A stretch of 51,109 bases of DNA from Aequorivita sp. (GCA_026646335.1 JAPKFY010000008.1:1-51109); one strand, 5' to 3'; counted from the first letter of the stretch, positions 21,924 to 30,190 are shown. Numbers and translations: made by a program. The notes: a model not told the origin generated them from the letters alone.

Positions 21924-24900
21924 ATGAGCAAATATCACTTCAACGAAATAGAAGCAAAATGGCAAAAGCATTGGGCCAAAAACCAAACTTTTAAAGCTGT
22001 TAATCCCTCCCCTTCGGGGGGAGGCCAGGAGGGAGACAAGCCAAAATACTATGTTTTGGATATGTTTCCCTATCCTTCCGGTGCTGGTTTGCACGTTGGG
22101 CATCCACTCGGCTACATTGCCAGTGATATTTATGCGCGCTACAAACGCCACCAAGGTTTTAATGTTTTGCATCCGCAGGGTTATGATTCCTTTGGGCTTC
22201 CGGCGGAACAGTATGCAATCCAAACCGGTCAACATCCCGCAAAAACTACTGAGGAAAACATTGCACGTTACCGCGAACAGTTGGATAAATTAGGGTTTTC
22301 ATTCGATTGGAGCCGCGAAGTTCGCACCAGCAATCCCGAATATTACAAATGGACACAGTGGATTTTCATTCAGCTTTTTGAATCTTGGTATTGTAAACAC
22401 GCCAATAAAGCGTTTCATATTTCGGAACTGATTGAAGTTTTTGAAGCAGAAGGAAATTACAATGTAGAAGCGGTTTGCGATGATAATGTTGAAATTTTTA
22501 CTTCAAAACAATGGCTCGATTTTTCAGAAACTAAAAAGCAGGAAATCCTTTTAAAATACAGACTTACCTATTTAGCCGAAACCGAAGTAAACTGGTGCCC
22601 ACAGCTAGGAACCGTTTTGGCGAATGACGAAATAGTGAATGGCGTTTCCGAGCGCGGCGGTTATCCCGTTGTCCGCAAAAAGATGAAACAGTGGAGTATG
22701 CGAATCACTGCGTATGCCCAACGTTTATTGGACGGACTGAACGAAATAGATTGGCCGCAACCGCTGAAGGATTCACAAACCAATTGGATTGGACGTTCCA
22801 AAGGTGCGACTGTTAAGTTCAGAGTTATGAGTTCAGAGTTAGGAAAAGGAGAAAACTCATCACTCATAACTCATAACTCTGAACTTGAAATTCCAGTTTT
22901 TACTACAAGACCTGACACTATTTTTGGAGTTAGTTTTATGACGCTTGCGCCGGAACACGATTTGGTTTCAAAAATCACGACTGCCGAACAAAAAGAAGCA
23001 GTTGAAAACTACATTGAAGCAACCGCAAAACGCAGCGAGCGCGAGCGAATGGCAGATGTAAAAACCATTACAGGCGTTTTTACGGGCGCGTATGCTGAGC
23101 ATCCTTTTTCAGGAGAGCAAATTCCAATCTGGATTGGCGATTACGTATTGGTGGGCTACGGAACGGGTGCCGTAATGAGCGTTCCCTGCGGCGATCAGCG
23201 CGATTATGATTTTGCGAAACATTTCAATTTACCGATTCCGAATATATTTAAGGATGCGGATATTTCTGAGGAAGCCTATTCCGATAAGGAAAATACAATT
23301 ATCACAAATAGCGACTTTTTAAATGGTCTAAATTATTCCGAAGCCACTGATAAAATAATCGCTGCCTTGGAGGAAAAAGGGATTGGCAAAGGCAAAATAA
23401 ATTACCGTTTGCGCGATGCCGTTTTTAGTCGCCAGCGGTATTGGGGCGAGCCGTTCCCGATTTATTACAAAGACGGAATGCCGCAAATTATCCCGACCGA
23501 ATGTTTGCCATTGCGCCTGCCCGATGTTGAAAAATATTTACCCACCGAAGAAGGCGAACCGCCTTTGGGCCGTGCTGATGATTGGGCATGGGATGTTGAA
23601 AAGTTGTCGGTTGTCAGTCGTCAGTTGATTGACCACAAAACCGTTTTTCCTTTGGAATTGAATACGATGCCCGGCTGGGCGGGAAGCAGTTGGTACTTTT
23701 TCCGATATATGGAAGATGAAAAACGCGACGAGGTTTTTGCCTCAAAAGAAGCTTTGGACTATTGGCAAAACGTGGATTTATACATAGGTGGCAGCGAGCA
23801 CGCTACTGGCCATTTGTTGTACAGCCGTTTTTGGGTAAAATTTATGCTCGACCGCGGTTTTGTAAATGTGGAAGAACCATTTAAGAAGTTGATAAACCAA
23901 GGGATGATTTTGGGGGAGAGTGCACTGATATATATGTTACAACCTACTGACTTGCCTCCTATTTTCATTTCAAAAGAAATTTATGAAAAAGAAGAAATAG
24001 ATCTTAAAGAAACAGGTAAAAGGGGAGATCTGTACGATTTATATTCAATTATATTTAAGAAGTATAATTTAAATAGTCCGGCTGGATTTGTTCATCAAAC
24101 TGTACATGCCGATGTTTCATTTGTAAATATTCAAAATGAATTAGACATCGAAGCTTTTAAAAATTGGAGACCAGAATACAAATACGCTATTTTCATTTTG
24201 GAAGATGGAAGTGTGTACGAACTAAACTCCTCCCCTTCGGGGAGGCCGGGAGGGGCCTTCAAAGTATCCCGCGAAGTAGAAAAAATGTCCAAATCCAAAT
24301 ACAACGTGGTAAACCCCGATGATATTTGCAACCAATACGGGGCAGATACTTTGCGGATGTACGAAATGTTCCTCGGCCCGCTGGAGCAGGCAAAACCTTG
24401 GAACACCGCTGGAATTACTGGCGTACACGGTTTCCTAAAAAAACTTTGGAAACTCTACCATTCTGGTCCGGATGAAAGTTTTTACGTAACGGACACCCCT
24501 CTTTCGGAGGGGCAGGGGGAGGCCTTGAAAACGCTTCATAAAACCATCAAAAAAGTACAGGAAGACATTGAGAATTTCAGTTTTAACACTTCGGTTTCGT
24601 CTTTTATGATTGCGGTGAACGAGCTTATTTCCCAAAATTGTAATTCGCGGGAAGTGTTGGAGCCTTTGGCAATACTTATTTCGCCTTACGCGCCGCACAT
24701 TGCGGAAGAACTTTGGCAGAAATTGGGGCATTCGGAAAGTATTGCCACAGCAGTTTTTCCAAAATTTGAACAGAAATTTTTAGTGGAGAGCAGCAAGGAA
24801 TATCCAATCTCTTTCAACGGAAAAATGCGCTTTACTTTGGAACTGCCTTTGGATTTAACAAAAGAAGAAATAGAATCTGCCGTAATGGCACACGAGAAAA

Positions 24901-24977
24901 CAGCCCAGTATTTGGAAGGTCGCGCGCCGAAAAAGGTAATTATCGTGCCCGGAAAAATTGTGAATATCGTAGGTTAA
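21924..24977 (+). CDS. leuS: Leucyl-tRNA synthetase LeuRS with repeat-encoded insertions
   Basis: 1017 residues, longer than usual Flavobacteriaceae LeuRS (about 930-950 by memory). It charges tRNA-Leu. The class I signature HVGH is at 57-60 (PYPSGAGLHVGHPLGY) and KMSKS near 787. The CP1 editing domain includes VFTTRPDTIFGVSF and a lineage-specific block about 660-765 (WRPEYKYAIF), seen in other Bacteroidetes. Five short segments coincide with dispersed DNA repeats: residues 28-37 (PSPSGGGQEG), about 298-321, about 560-568 (SVVSRQL), about 769-779 (SSPSGRPGGA) and 858-867 (TPLSEGQGEA). All keep the frame, and the catalytic motifs are intact, so the enzyme is probably active. Confidence 0.97.
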   Translation: MSKYHFNEIEAKWQKHWAKNQTFKAVNPSPSGGGQEGDKPKYYVLDMFPYPSGAGLHVGHPLGYIASDIYARYKRHQGFNVLHPQGYDSFGLPAEQYAIQTGQHPAKTTEENIARYREQLDKLGFSFDWSREVRTSNPEYYKWTQWIFIQLFESWYCKHANKAFHISELIEVFEAEGNYNVEAVCDDNVEIFTSKQWLDFSETKKQEILLKYRLTYLAETEVNWCPQLGTVLANDEIVNGVSERGGYPVVRKKMKQWSMRITAYAQRLLDGLNEIDWPQPLKDSQTNWIGRSKGATVKFRVMSSELGKGENSSLITHNSELEIPVFTTRPDTIFGVSFMTLAPEHDLVSKITTAEQKEAVENYIEATAKRSERERMADVKTITGVFTGAYAEHPFSGEQIPIWIGDYVLVGYGTGAVMSVPCGDQRDYDFAKHFNLPIPNIFKDADISEEAYSDKENTIITNSDFLNGLNYSEATDKIIAALEEKGIGKGKINYRLRDAVFSRQRYWGEPFPIYYKDGMPQIIPTECLPLRLPDVEKYLPTEEGEPPLGRADDWAWDVEKLSVVSRQLIDHKTVFPLELNTMPGWAGSSWYFFRYMEDEKRDEVFASKEALDYWQNVDLYIGGSEHATGHLLYSRFWVKFMLDRGFVNVEEPFKKLINQGMILGESALIYMLQPTDLPPIFISKEIYEKEEIDLKETGKRGDLYDLYSIIFKKYNLNSPAGFVHQTVHADVSFVNIQNELDIEAFKNWRPEYKYAIFILEDGSVYELNSSPSGRPGGAFKVSREVEKMSKSKYNVVNPDDICNQYGADTLRMYEMFLGPLEQAKPWNTAGITGVHGFLKKLWKLYHSGPDESFYVTDTPLSEGQGEALKTLHKTIKKVQEDIENFSFNTSVSSFMIAVNELISQNCNSREVLEPLAILISPYAPHIAEELWQKLGHSESIATAVFPKFEQKFLVESSKEYPISFNGKMRFTLELPLDLTKEEIESAVMAHEKTAQYLEGRAPKKVIIVPGKIVNIVG
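22004..22036 (+). repeat. GC-rich palindromic repeat copy 1, in frame in leuS
   Basis: CCTCCCC-TTC-GGGG hairpin followed by GGCCAGGAGGGAG. Encodes PSPSGGGQEG (residues 28-37), about 20 residues before the HVGH motif, where related enzymes run directly into the DKPKYYVLDMF segment. Confidence 0.85.
22815..22886 (+). repeat. AACTCAT inverted repeat, in frame in leuS
   Basis: The 18-base arm AAGTTCAGAGTTATGAGT (22815-22832) is exactly inverted at 22869-22886. Inside are further GAGTT and ACTCAT units. Encodes MSSELGKGENSSLITHNSEL at the entry to the editing domain. Same family as the repeat in the TPP riboswitch arm. Confidence 0.88.
23603..23627 (+). repeat. GTTGTCAGTCGTCAG micro-repeat in leuS
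   Basis: GTTGTCGGTTGTCAGTCGTC is made of three imperfect TTGTCAG-type units in tandem and encodes SVVSRQL in a loop before the conserved FPLELNTMPGWAGSSWY block. Confidence 0.6.
24226..24256 (+). repeat. GC-rich palindromic repeat copy 2, in frame in leuS
   Basis: Perfect seven-base stem CCTCCCC-TTC-GGGGAGG (24229-24245), then CCGGGAGGGGCC. Encodes SSPSGRPGGA, about ten residues before KMSKS. Read in the same frame as copies 1 and 3. Confidence 0.87.
24494..24525 (+). repeat. GC-rich palindromic repeat copy 3, in frame in leuS
   Basis: CCCCTC-TTTCG-GAGGGG (24496-24512), then CAGGGGGAGGCC. Encodes TPLSEGQGEA at the junction to the anticodon-binding domain. Confidence 0.83.
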
Positions 24978-24998
24978 AAAATTTGCACGCTTTTTGAT

Positions 24999-25006
24999 TA
25001 AATTTG
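24999..25006 (+). promoter_or_regulatory. Candidate -7 element of the zinc metallopeptidase gene
   Basis: TAAATTTG, TAnnTTTG type, 26 bases before the ATG at 25033. Confidence 0.4.
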
Positions 25007-25032
25007 AAGTAAGAATTTAAAAAACTAAAAAA

Positions 25033-25722
25033 ATGTTTGGATACTATATAATTGCAGGGATTATCTTTTTGGTAAGTTGGTACGTGAGCCACAAATTAAA
25101 AAGCAAGTTTAAGGAATATTCGCAAATCCACCTTCAAAATGGAATGAGCGGAAAAGAGATTGCCGAAAAAATGCTAGCCGACAACGGCATTACCGATGTG
25201 CAGGTTATTTCGGTTGCAGGACAATTGACGGACCATTACGATCCTTCAAAGAAAACCGTGAACTTGAGCGAAGGGGTTTATATGCAGCGCAACGCAGCTG
25301 CGGCAGCCGTTGCGGCACACGAATGTGGTCACGCCGTGCAACACGCCACTGCGTACAGTTGGTTGAAACTGCGTTCAACGATAGTGCCTGCCGTGAGCGT
25401 TTCCAGCAAACTTTCAAATTTTGTGATAATGGCTGGTCTTATTCTTTTCGCAACCGGCTCTGCTTTCGGAACTTGGATTTTCGGAGTTGGAATTGTGCTT
25501 TTTGCTATAACTACTGCTTTTGCATTCGTTACACTTCCGGTGGAATTTGATGCCAGCAAACGGGCATTGGTTTGGTTGGAAAGCAGCAATATGGTGACTC
25601 CACAAGAACATGACGGTGCAGAGGATGCTTTAAAATGGGCAGCTAGAACTTACGTGGTTGCAGCACTTGGCTCATTGGCTACATTGCTTTATTTTATCTC
25701 AATTTTCTTGGGAAGAAGATAA
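25033..25722 (+). CDS. Membrane zinc metallopeptidase, YugP family
   Basis: 229 residues. An N-terminal membrane helix (YYIIAGIIFLVSWYVSH) precedes the domain with the HExxH-type motif AAHECGHAVQHA near residues 95-105, which supplies zinc ligands and the catalytic Glu. Two or three hydrophobic helices follow (VIMAGLILFATGSAFG, FGVGIVLFAITTAFAFVTL) and one at the end. This is the YugP/DUF2268-like putative neutral zinc protease family; substrates are unknown. Single gene. Confidence 0.9.
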   Translation: MFGYYIIAGIIFLVSWYVSHKLKSKFKEYSQIHLQNGMSGKEIAEKMLADNGITDVQVISVAGQLTDHYDPSKKTVNLSEGVYMQRNAAAAAVAAHECGHAVQHATAYSWLKLRSTIVPAVSVSSKLSNFVIMAGLILFATGSAFGTWIFGVGIVLFAITTAFAFVTLPVEFDASKRALVWLESSNMVTPQEHDGAEDALKWAARTYVVAALGSLATLLYFISIFLGRR

Positions 25723-25732
25723 AAAATTAATG

Positions 25733-25750
25733 TCCCGATAGCTATCGGGA
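25733..25750. repeat. Perfect 18-base palindrome TCCCGATAGCTATCGGGA
   Basis: Exactly self-complementary, in the gap between two convergent genes, 10 bases past the metallopeptidase stop. It may terminate or block transcription, or be a highly iterated palindrome; genome counts would decide. Confidence 0.75.
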
Positions 25751-25770
25751 TTAGATTGACGATGGTCGAT

Positions 25771-25814
25771 TGTGTCGTCCTAAATAATCGATACAGATTA
25801 TTTAGGACGACACA
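25771..25814. repeat. Perfect 19-base inverted repeat between convergent genes
   Basis: TGTGTCGTCCTAAATAATC (25771-25789) and its exact inverse (25796-25814) around loop GATACA. There is no T-run on either side, so it is not a standard intrinsic terminator, but it could form a very stable RNA hairpin or cruciform. It may be a miniature repeat element. Confidence 0.9.
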
Positions 25815-25829
25815 TATCTCAATACTTTC

Positions 25830-27197
25830 TTAGTGAACGTTATCCGGATTGTAACCCGCATATTTCACTTCTTCTTCGTGAAAAATGATTCCGTTTTCCT
25901 TCAGTTCCTTTAAAATTGGTTCGTAAACTTCTTTTGCGATTGGAAGTTGAACTCCGGGAGTGGTTATTTCTTCGTTTAAAATTTTCAAAGCTGCAATTGC
26001 TACGGGAAGTCCAACGGTTTTTGCCATTGCGGTATAGGTTTGATCTTCTCCAATCAGTGCCATGTGGCTATCAATCTGGTGTTGTTTTCCATCCAATTCA
26101 TAACCAAATTTGTGATACATCACAATCATGTCTTTATCGTGTGGCGCCAATGTCCATTTGTCTTCCAATATTTTTTGAAGGGCCATTGCTGGAGTTGCAT
26201 CTTTGATTCCCAAAGTTTTTTCTTTATTGAAAATATCCAATTCCTCCAATTTTTCCCACATCAAATCATCTTGATCAATTTTTAGGGCGTAGCGAAGTTT
26301 AAGTTCAACGGTATCTGTTGGGGAATAAGCCAAAAATAAGTTTACAAATTCGCGATAGGTTAAGTTTTCTGAATCTGGAATTGTGTAGGTGTCGTCGGTC
26401 ATTCCCAATTGAACAAACATATTCCAAGCCTTGCTGAAGCCAACTCTTCTAATGGTTCCGCGGTATAGCGTAAGGATATTTTCCAGTCCGTAAACAGATT
26501 GGTATTGTAGGGAGTTTCTATTTGCTAAAACCTCAAATTTCCCATAGCCTTCAATATTTATAAATTCTGTTCTACGGAACAATCTGTGGTAAGGTATGTA
26601 CTTGAATTTTCCTTCCTGGATAAATTCAGCAGCGCCTCCTTGCCCGGCCAAAACCACATTGCGGGGGTTCCAAGTGAATTTGTAGTTCCAAAGATTGTCA
26701 TCGCTTTCGGGAGCAATCAAACCTCCGCAGAAAGATTCAAAAAGAAGCATTTTGCCGCCTTTTGCACGTATTCTGTCAATCACTTGCATTGCGCTCATAT
26801 GGTCCACTCCGGGATCGAGCCCAATTTCATTCATAAAAACCAACCCTTTTGATTCGGCTTTGTGGTTCAGCGCTTGCATTTCTTTGCTTACATATGACGC
26901 GGTTACCATATGTTTTCCAAATTCTATACAATCACGAGCTACTTCAATATGATAACGCGCAGGAAGCATCGAAATAACTAAATCGCTGTTTTCAACGGCT
27001 TCCTTTCTTTGCACATCGTTAAAAACGTCGAGCAAAATTCCGCGCGCGTTGGGATGGCCAGTTGTAAATTTTTGAGCAGACTGAATGGAAATATCCCCAA
27101 TGGTTATAAAAAGGTCTTCTTTTTCACTTTTGTCCAGCAAATAGCGTATTAAACTTGTGGCAGATCTTCCTGCACCTATAATTAATATGTTTCTCAT
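25830..27197 (-). CDS. Saccharopine dehydrogenase family protein
   Basis: 455 residues. The N-terminal Rossmann fold carries MRNILIIGAGRSATSLIRYLL with the nucleotide-binding GAGRSA loop, followed by ISMLPARYHIEVARDCIEFGKHMVTASY and NEIGLDPGVDHMSAM, the order seen in saccharopine dehydrogenase/reductase (Lys9-like) enzymes. In Bacteroidetes this likely serves lysine degradation via saccharopine, but no lysine-ketoglutarate reductase is adjacent. Complete; convergent with the metallopeptidase, divergent from DUF423. Confidence 0.9.
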   Translation of the reverse strand: MRNILIIGAGRSATSLIRYLLDKSEKEDLFITIGDISIQSAQKFTTGHPNARGILLDVFNDVQRKEAVENSDLVISMLPARYHIEVARDCIEFGKHMVTASYVSKEMQALNHKAESKGLVFMNEIGLDPGVDHMSAMQVIDRIRAKGGKMLLFESFCGGLIAPESDDNLWNYKFTWNPRNVVLAGQGGAAEFIQEGKFKYIPYHRLFRRTEFINIEGYGKFEVLANRNSLQYQSVYGLENILTLYRGTIRRVGFSKAWNMFVQLGMTDDTYTIPDSENLTYREFVNLFLAYSPTDTVELKLRYALKIDQDDLMWEKLEELDIFNKEKTLGIKDATPAMALQKILEDKWTLAPHDKDMIVMYHKFGYELDGKQHQIDSHMALIGEDQTYTAMAKTVGLPVAIAALKILNEEITTPGVQLPIAKEVYEPILKELKENGIIFHEEEVKYAGYNPDNVH

Positions 27198-27213
27198 TGG
27201 GAGAGTTTTTTGT

Positions 27214-27221
27214 TAACTTTG
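27214..27221 (+). promoter_or_regulatory. Candidate -7 element of the DUF423 gene
   Basis: TAACTTTG, TAnnTTTG type, about 47 bases before the ATG at 27269. Confidence 0.4.
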
Positions 27222-27268
27222 GAGATAGATTTTGTAATGGACGAAATTACTAATTCCAAATTTTAAAA

Positions 27269-27667
27269 ATGACAGTTTTTGACAAAAAAATGGCGGTAAC
27301 AGCTTCTTTTCTCACCGCCGCCACAATTGCTCTGGGAGCTTTCGGAGCACATGGTTTAAAAAATATTGTGGAAGCTTCTGCATTAAATACATTTGAAACT
27401 GGCGTACGCTATCAAATGTATCATTGTCTTGCCATTTTAGTGTTGGGATTGGCGCCTTCAATTCCGGAGAAGTTAAAAAAAACTGTGTTTTGGTTTTTTA
27501 TTTTAGGAATACTTCTTTTTTCAGGATCAATTTATCTGCTTGCCCTGAATGAAGTTTTGCCTTTTAATGCCGCCAAGATTGGATTTGTAACCCCAATAGG
27601 GGGTTTGATGTTTATCATCGGGTGGTTTTGGTTTGCATATAAAATGCTTACGTTAAAGAAGCGATAA
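27269..27667 (+). CDS. DUF423 membrane protein
   Basis: 132 residues with four membrane helices (about 9-28, 50-66, 74-92, 103-122). GAFGAHGLKN near the N-terminus and FETGVRYQMYHCLAIL are the DUF423 (YgdD/YwdK) signatures. An inner-membrane protein of unknown function. Single gene, 35 bases before the pckA promoter. Confidence 0.92.
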   Translation: MTVFDKKMAVTASFLTAATIALGAFGAHGLKNIVEASALNTFETGVRYQMYHCLAILVLGLAPSIPEKLKKTVFWFFILGILLFSGSIYLLALNEVLPFNAAKIGFVTPIGGLMFIIGWFWFAYKMLTLKKR

Positions 27668-27705
27668 ATGTTTTTTATATTTTCTTCAATCTCTCTAAGA
27701 TTTGC

Positions 27706-27713
27706 TACTTTTG
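27706..27713 (+). promoter_or_regulatory. Candidate -7 element of pckA
   Basis: TACTTTTG, TAnnTTTG type, 24 bases before the ATG at 27738. It lies inside the longer frame that begins at 27702, which argues against that start. Confidence 0.5.
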
Positions 27714-27737
27714 TACTCTACAAAATTTAAAAAAGGT

Positions 27738-29339
27738 ATGGTCGATAAAAACCAAGCTAGAAAAACGATTTCGGTTGACAAATACGGAATCAAAAACGCA
27801 AAAGTTAAATATCAACTTTCTTCTGAAGAACTTCACGACGAAACTTTGCAAAAAGGGCAAGGAGAAGAGGCCGCTAACGGTGCTTTGTCAGTAAACACAG
27901 GAGAATTTACGGGAAGGTCCCCGAAAGATAGGTTTATTGTAAAAGATGATGTTACGCGCGACAAAGTATGGTGGGGGAACGTAAACATTCCGTTTCCGCC
28001 AGATATGTTTGACAAGCTTTATGACAAGGTTGTTGATTATCTTTCAGAGAAAGAAATTTACGTGCGCGACAGCTATGCTTGCGCAGACGAAAACTACAAG
28101 CTCAACATCAGAGTTATTAACGAGACGCCTTGGTGCAATCTATTTGCCCATAACATGTTTCTTCGTCCAACTGAAGAAGAATTGGCATCTTTTGATCCCG
28201 AATGGCTTCTTGTTAATGCACCCGGATTTTTAGCAGATCCTGAGGTTGATGGAACACGTCAACATAATTTTGCCATCCTTAATTTCACGCGTAAAATTGC
28301 CTTGATTGGCGGTACAGGTTATACCGGTGAAATTAAAAAGGGTATTTTTTCGGCACTAAATTTTATTATGCCGGTAGATAAAAACACCTTGCCAATGCAC
28401 TGTTCGGCGAATGTTGGCAATAATGGAGAAACGGCAATTTTCTTCGGGCTTTCAGGTACGGGTAAAACTACACTTTCAGCAGATCCAGAACGAAATTTGA
28501 TAGGCGATGATGAACACGGCTGGACACCAGACAATACGATTTTTAATTTTGAAGGTGGATGTTATGCGAAGGTTATAAACCTTTCAGAAGAAAACGAACC
28601 GGATATTTTTAATGCAATAAAACCCGGAGCGCTGCTTGAAAACGTTGTGATGGACGCAGATGGAAACATAGATTTTGCAGATATTTCTATCACCCAAAAT
28701 ACGCGTGTAAGTTATCCAATCTATCACATCAACAACATTCAAGTGCCTTCCATTGGCCACAACCCGAAAAATATTTTCTTTTTGACGGCTGATGCTTTTG
28801 GCGTTTTGCCTCCAATTTCAAAATTGACTCCAGGACAGGCTGCTTATCACTTCATTAGTGGTTATACTGCTAAAGTTGCTGGAACAGAAGAAGGAATCAA
28901 CGAACCTACGCCAAACTTTTCAGCGTGCTTTGGTGCGCCTTTTATGCCGCTTCACCCAACGGAATACGCCGAAATGTTAAGCAAAAAGATGAAGGCTGCC
29001 GGGGTTAATGTATGGTTGGTAAACACAGGATGGACCGGTGGTCCTTATGGAGTGGGGAGCAGAATGAAATTGAAATACACCCGTGCAATGATTGCCGCTG
29101 CTTTGGAAGGAAAATTAAAAGATGTGGAATTTGAGAAACACCCAATTTTCAATCTGATGATGCCAAAATCCTGTCCGAACGTTCCCTCGGAAATATTAAA
29201 TCCAAAGGAAACTTGGAAGAACAAAAAGGCGTATGATATTCAAGCTAAAGAATTGGCAAACTCTTTCAAAGAGAACTTTGCTAAATTTGAAACCTATGCA
29301 AATGATGAAATTCTTGCTGGAGCTCCCGCTTCCGAATAA
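27738..29339 (+). CDS. pckA: ATP-dependent phosphoenolpyruvate carboxykinase
   Basis: 533 residues from MVDKNQARK; the ORF track start at 27702 is a TTG lying over the promoter. It converts oxaloacetate and ATP to PEP and CO2, the entry of gluconeogenesis. Motifs: FTGRSPKDRFIVKD, the P-loop GLSGTGKTTLSADP, IGDDEHGW (metal-binding Asp), and TGWTGGPYGVGSRMKL. Normal length for the ATP type. Ends in a strong two-way terminator. Confidence 0.97.
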   Translation: MVDKNQARKTISVDKYGIKNAKVKYQLSSEELHDETLQKGQGEEAANGALSVNTGEFTGRSPKDRFIVKDDVTRDKVWWGNVNIPFPPDMFDKLYDKVVDYLSEKEIYVRDSYACADENYKLNIRVINETPWCNLFAHNMFLRPTEEELASFDPEWLLVNAPGFLADPEVDGTRQHNFAILNFTRKIALIGGTGYTGEIKKGIFSALNFIMPVDKNTLPMHCSANVGNNGETAIFFGLSGTGKTTLSADPERNLIGDDEHGWTPDNTIFNFEGGCYAKVINLSEENEPDIFNAIKPGALLENVVMDADGNIDFADISITQNTRVSYPIYHINNIQVPSIGHNPKNIFFLTADAFGVLPPISKLTPGQAAYHFISGYTAKVAGTEEGINEPTPNFSACFGAPFMPLHPTEYAEMLSKKMKAAGVNVWLVNTGWTGGPYGVGSRMKLKYTRAMIAAALEGKLKDVEFEKHPIFNLMMPKSCPNVPSEILNPKETWKNKKAYDIQAKELANSFKENFAKFETYANDEILAGAPASE

Positions 29340-29360
29340 TTTCTGAAAATAATTCATAAA

Positions 29361-29393
29361 CAAAAAGGCTTGCCAATGTGGCAAGCCTTTTTT
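29361..29393. terminator. Bidirectional terminator between pckA and hemD
   Basis: AAAAAGGCTTGCCA and TGGCAAGCCTTTTTT form a 13-14 base stem with a three-base loop. There are A- and T-runs on the two flanks, so it can stop both convergent transcripts. Confidence 0.92.
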
Positions 29394-29411
29394 ATTTGCA
29401 ATTAATCGATC

Positions 29412-30161
29412 TTATTTTTTGTTGTTTACCTCCTTGATGTACTTTTCCAAAGCCATTGTCATAGACGGAGTTTCGGGGGTTGGGGCTTGAATGTCCACAC
29501 GCAGGCCTTCATCTGTAGCGGCTTTTACCGTTGTGTTCCCGAATACTGCTATGCGGGTATCATTTTGTTTGAAATCTGGAAAGTTTTCAAAAAGTGATTG
29601 GATTCCACTTGGGCTAAAAAACACCAATATGTCATAATACACATCGCGAAGGTCTGAAAGGTCGCTGATTACCGTTTTGTAAAATGTTGCTTCTTTCCAA
29701 TCTACTTTTAATTCATTCAATACCTGAGGCACTTCTGGCTTCAATTTATCTGAAGTAGGAAGCAGGAATTTTTCGTTTTTATATTTTTTGATCAGGGGAG
29801 CAAGTTCAGAAAAAGTTCTTTTTCCCACATAAATCTTTCGCTTTCTGTAAACAACATATTTTTGAAGATAGTAAGCTACTGCTTCACTCAAACAAAAATA
29901 TTTCATTGTGTCTGGCACTTTAAAACGAAGCTCGTCGGCAATCCGGAAATAATGGTCCACAGAGTTTCGGCTGGTAAGAATAATTGCCGAATATTGGGTG
30001 AGATCAACTTTTTGGGCTCGAACATCTTTGCCTGACACGCCTTCAACGTGTATAAAAGGGCGGAAATCTATTTTTACCTTTTGCTTTTCGATTAAATCGA
30101 AATAGGGTGAGTTTTCAATTTTAGGCTCGGGCTGGGAAACCAAAATAGTTTTCACTTTCAT
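29412..30161 (-). CDS. hemD: Uroporphyrinogen-III synthase
   Basis: 249 residues with the two-lobed HemD pattern: KTILVSQPEPKIENSPYFD at the start, IILTSRNSVDHYFRI in the first half and DILVFFSPSGIQSLFENF with IAVFGNTTVKAATDEGL in the second. It closes hydroxymethylbilane to uroporphyrinogen III in tetrapyrrole synthesis. HemD sequences are poorly conserved, but these motifs are typical of Bacteroidetes. It follows DUF4271 by 29 bases. A TATCTTTG element at 30243-30250 on this strand may give it a separate promoter. Confidence 0.92.
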   Translation of the reverse strand: MKVKTILVSQPEPKIENSPYFDLIEKQKVKIDFRPFIHVEGVSGKDVRAQKVDLTQYSAIILTSRNSVDHYFRIADELRFKVPDTMKYFCLSEAVAYYLQKYVVYRKRKIYVGKRTFSELAPLIKKYKNEKFLLPTSDKLKPEVPQVLNELKVDWKEATFYKTVISDLSDLRDVYYDILVFFSPSGIQSLFENFPDFKQNDTRIAVFGNTTVKAATDEGLRVDIQAPTPETPSMTMALEKYIKEVNNKK

Positions 30162-30190
30162 AGATATTCCTGATTTTTTAAAATTGTATT

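Noticed and set aside
23905-24225. Large LeuRS block before repeat copy 2 as a foreign insertion
   Set aside because: I recall a similar block in other Bacteroidetes LeuRS, so it is probably an old lineage-specific domain and not a recent repeat insertion.
27702-27737. Longer start for pckA
   Set aside because: It needs a TTG and covers the TACTTTTG promoter element; 27738 gives the family N-terminus.
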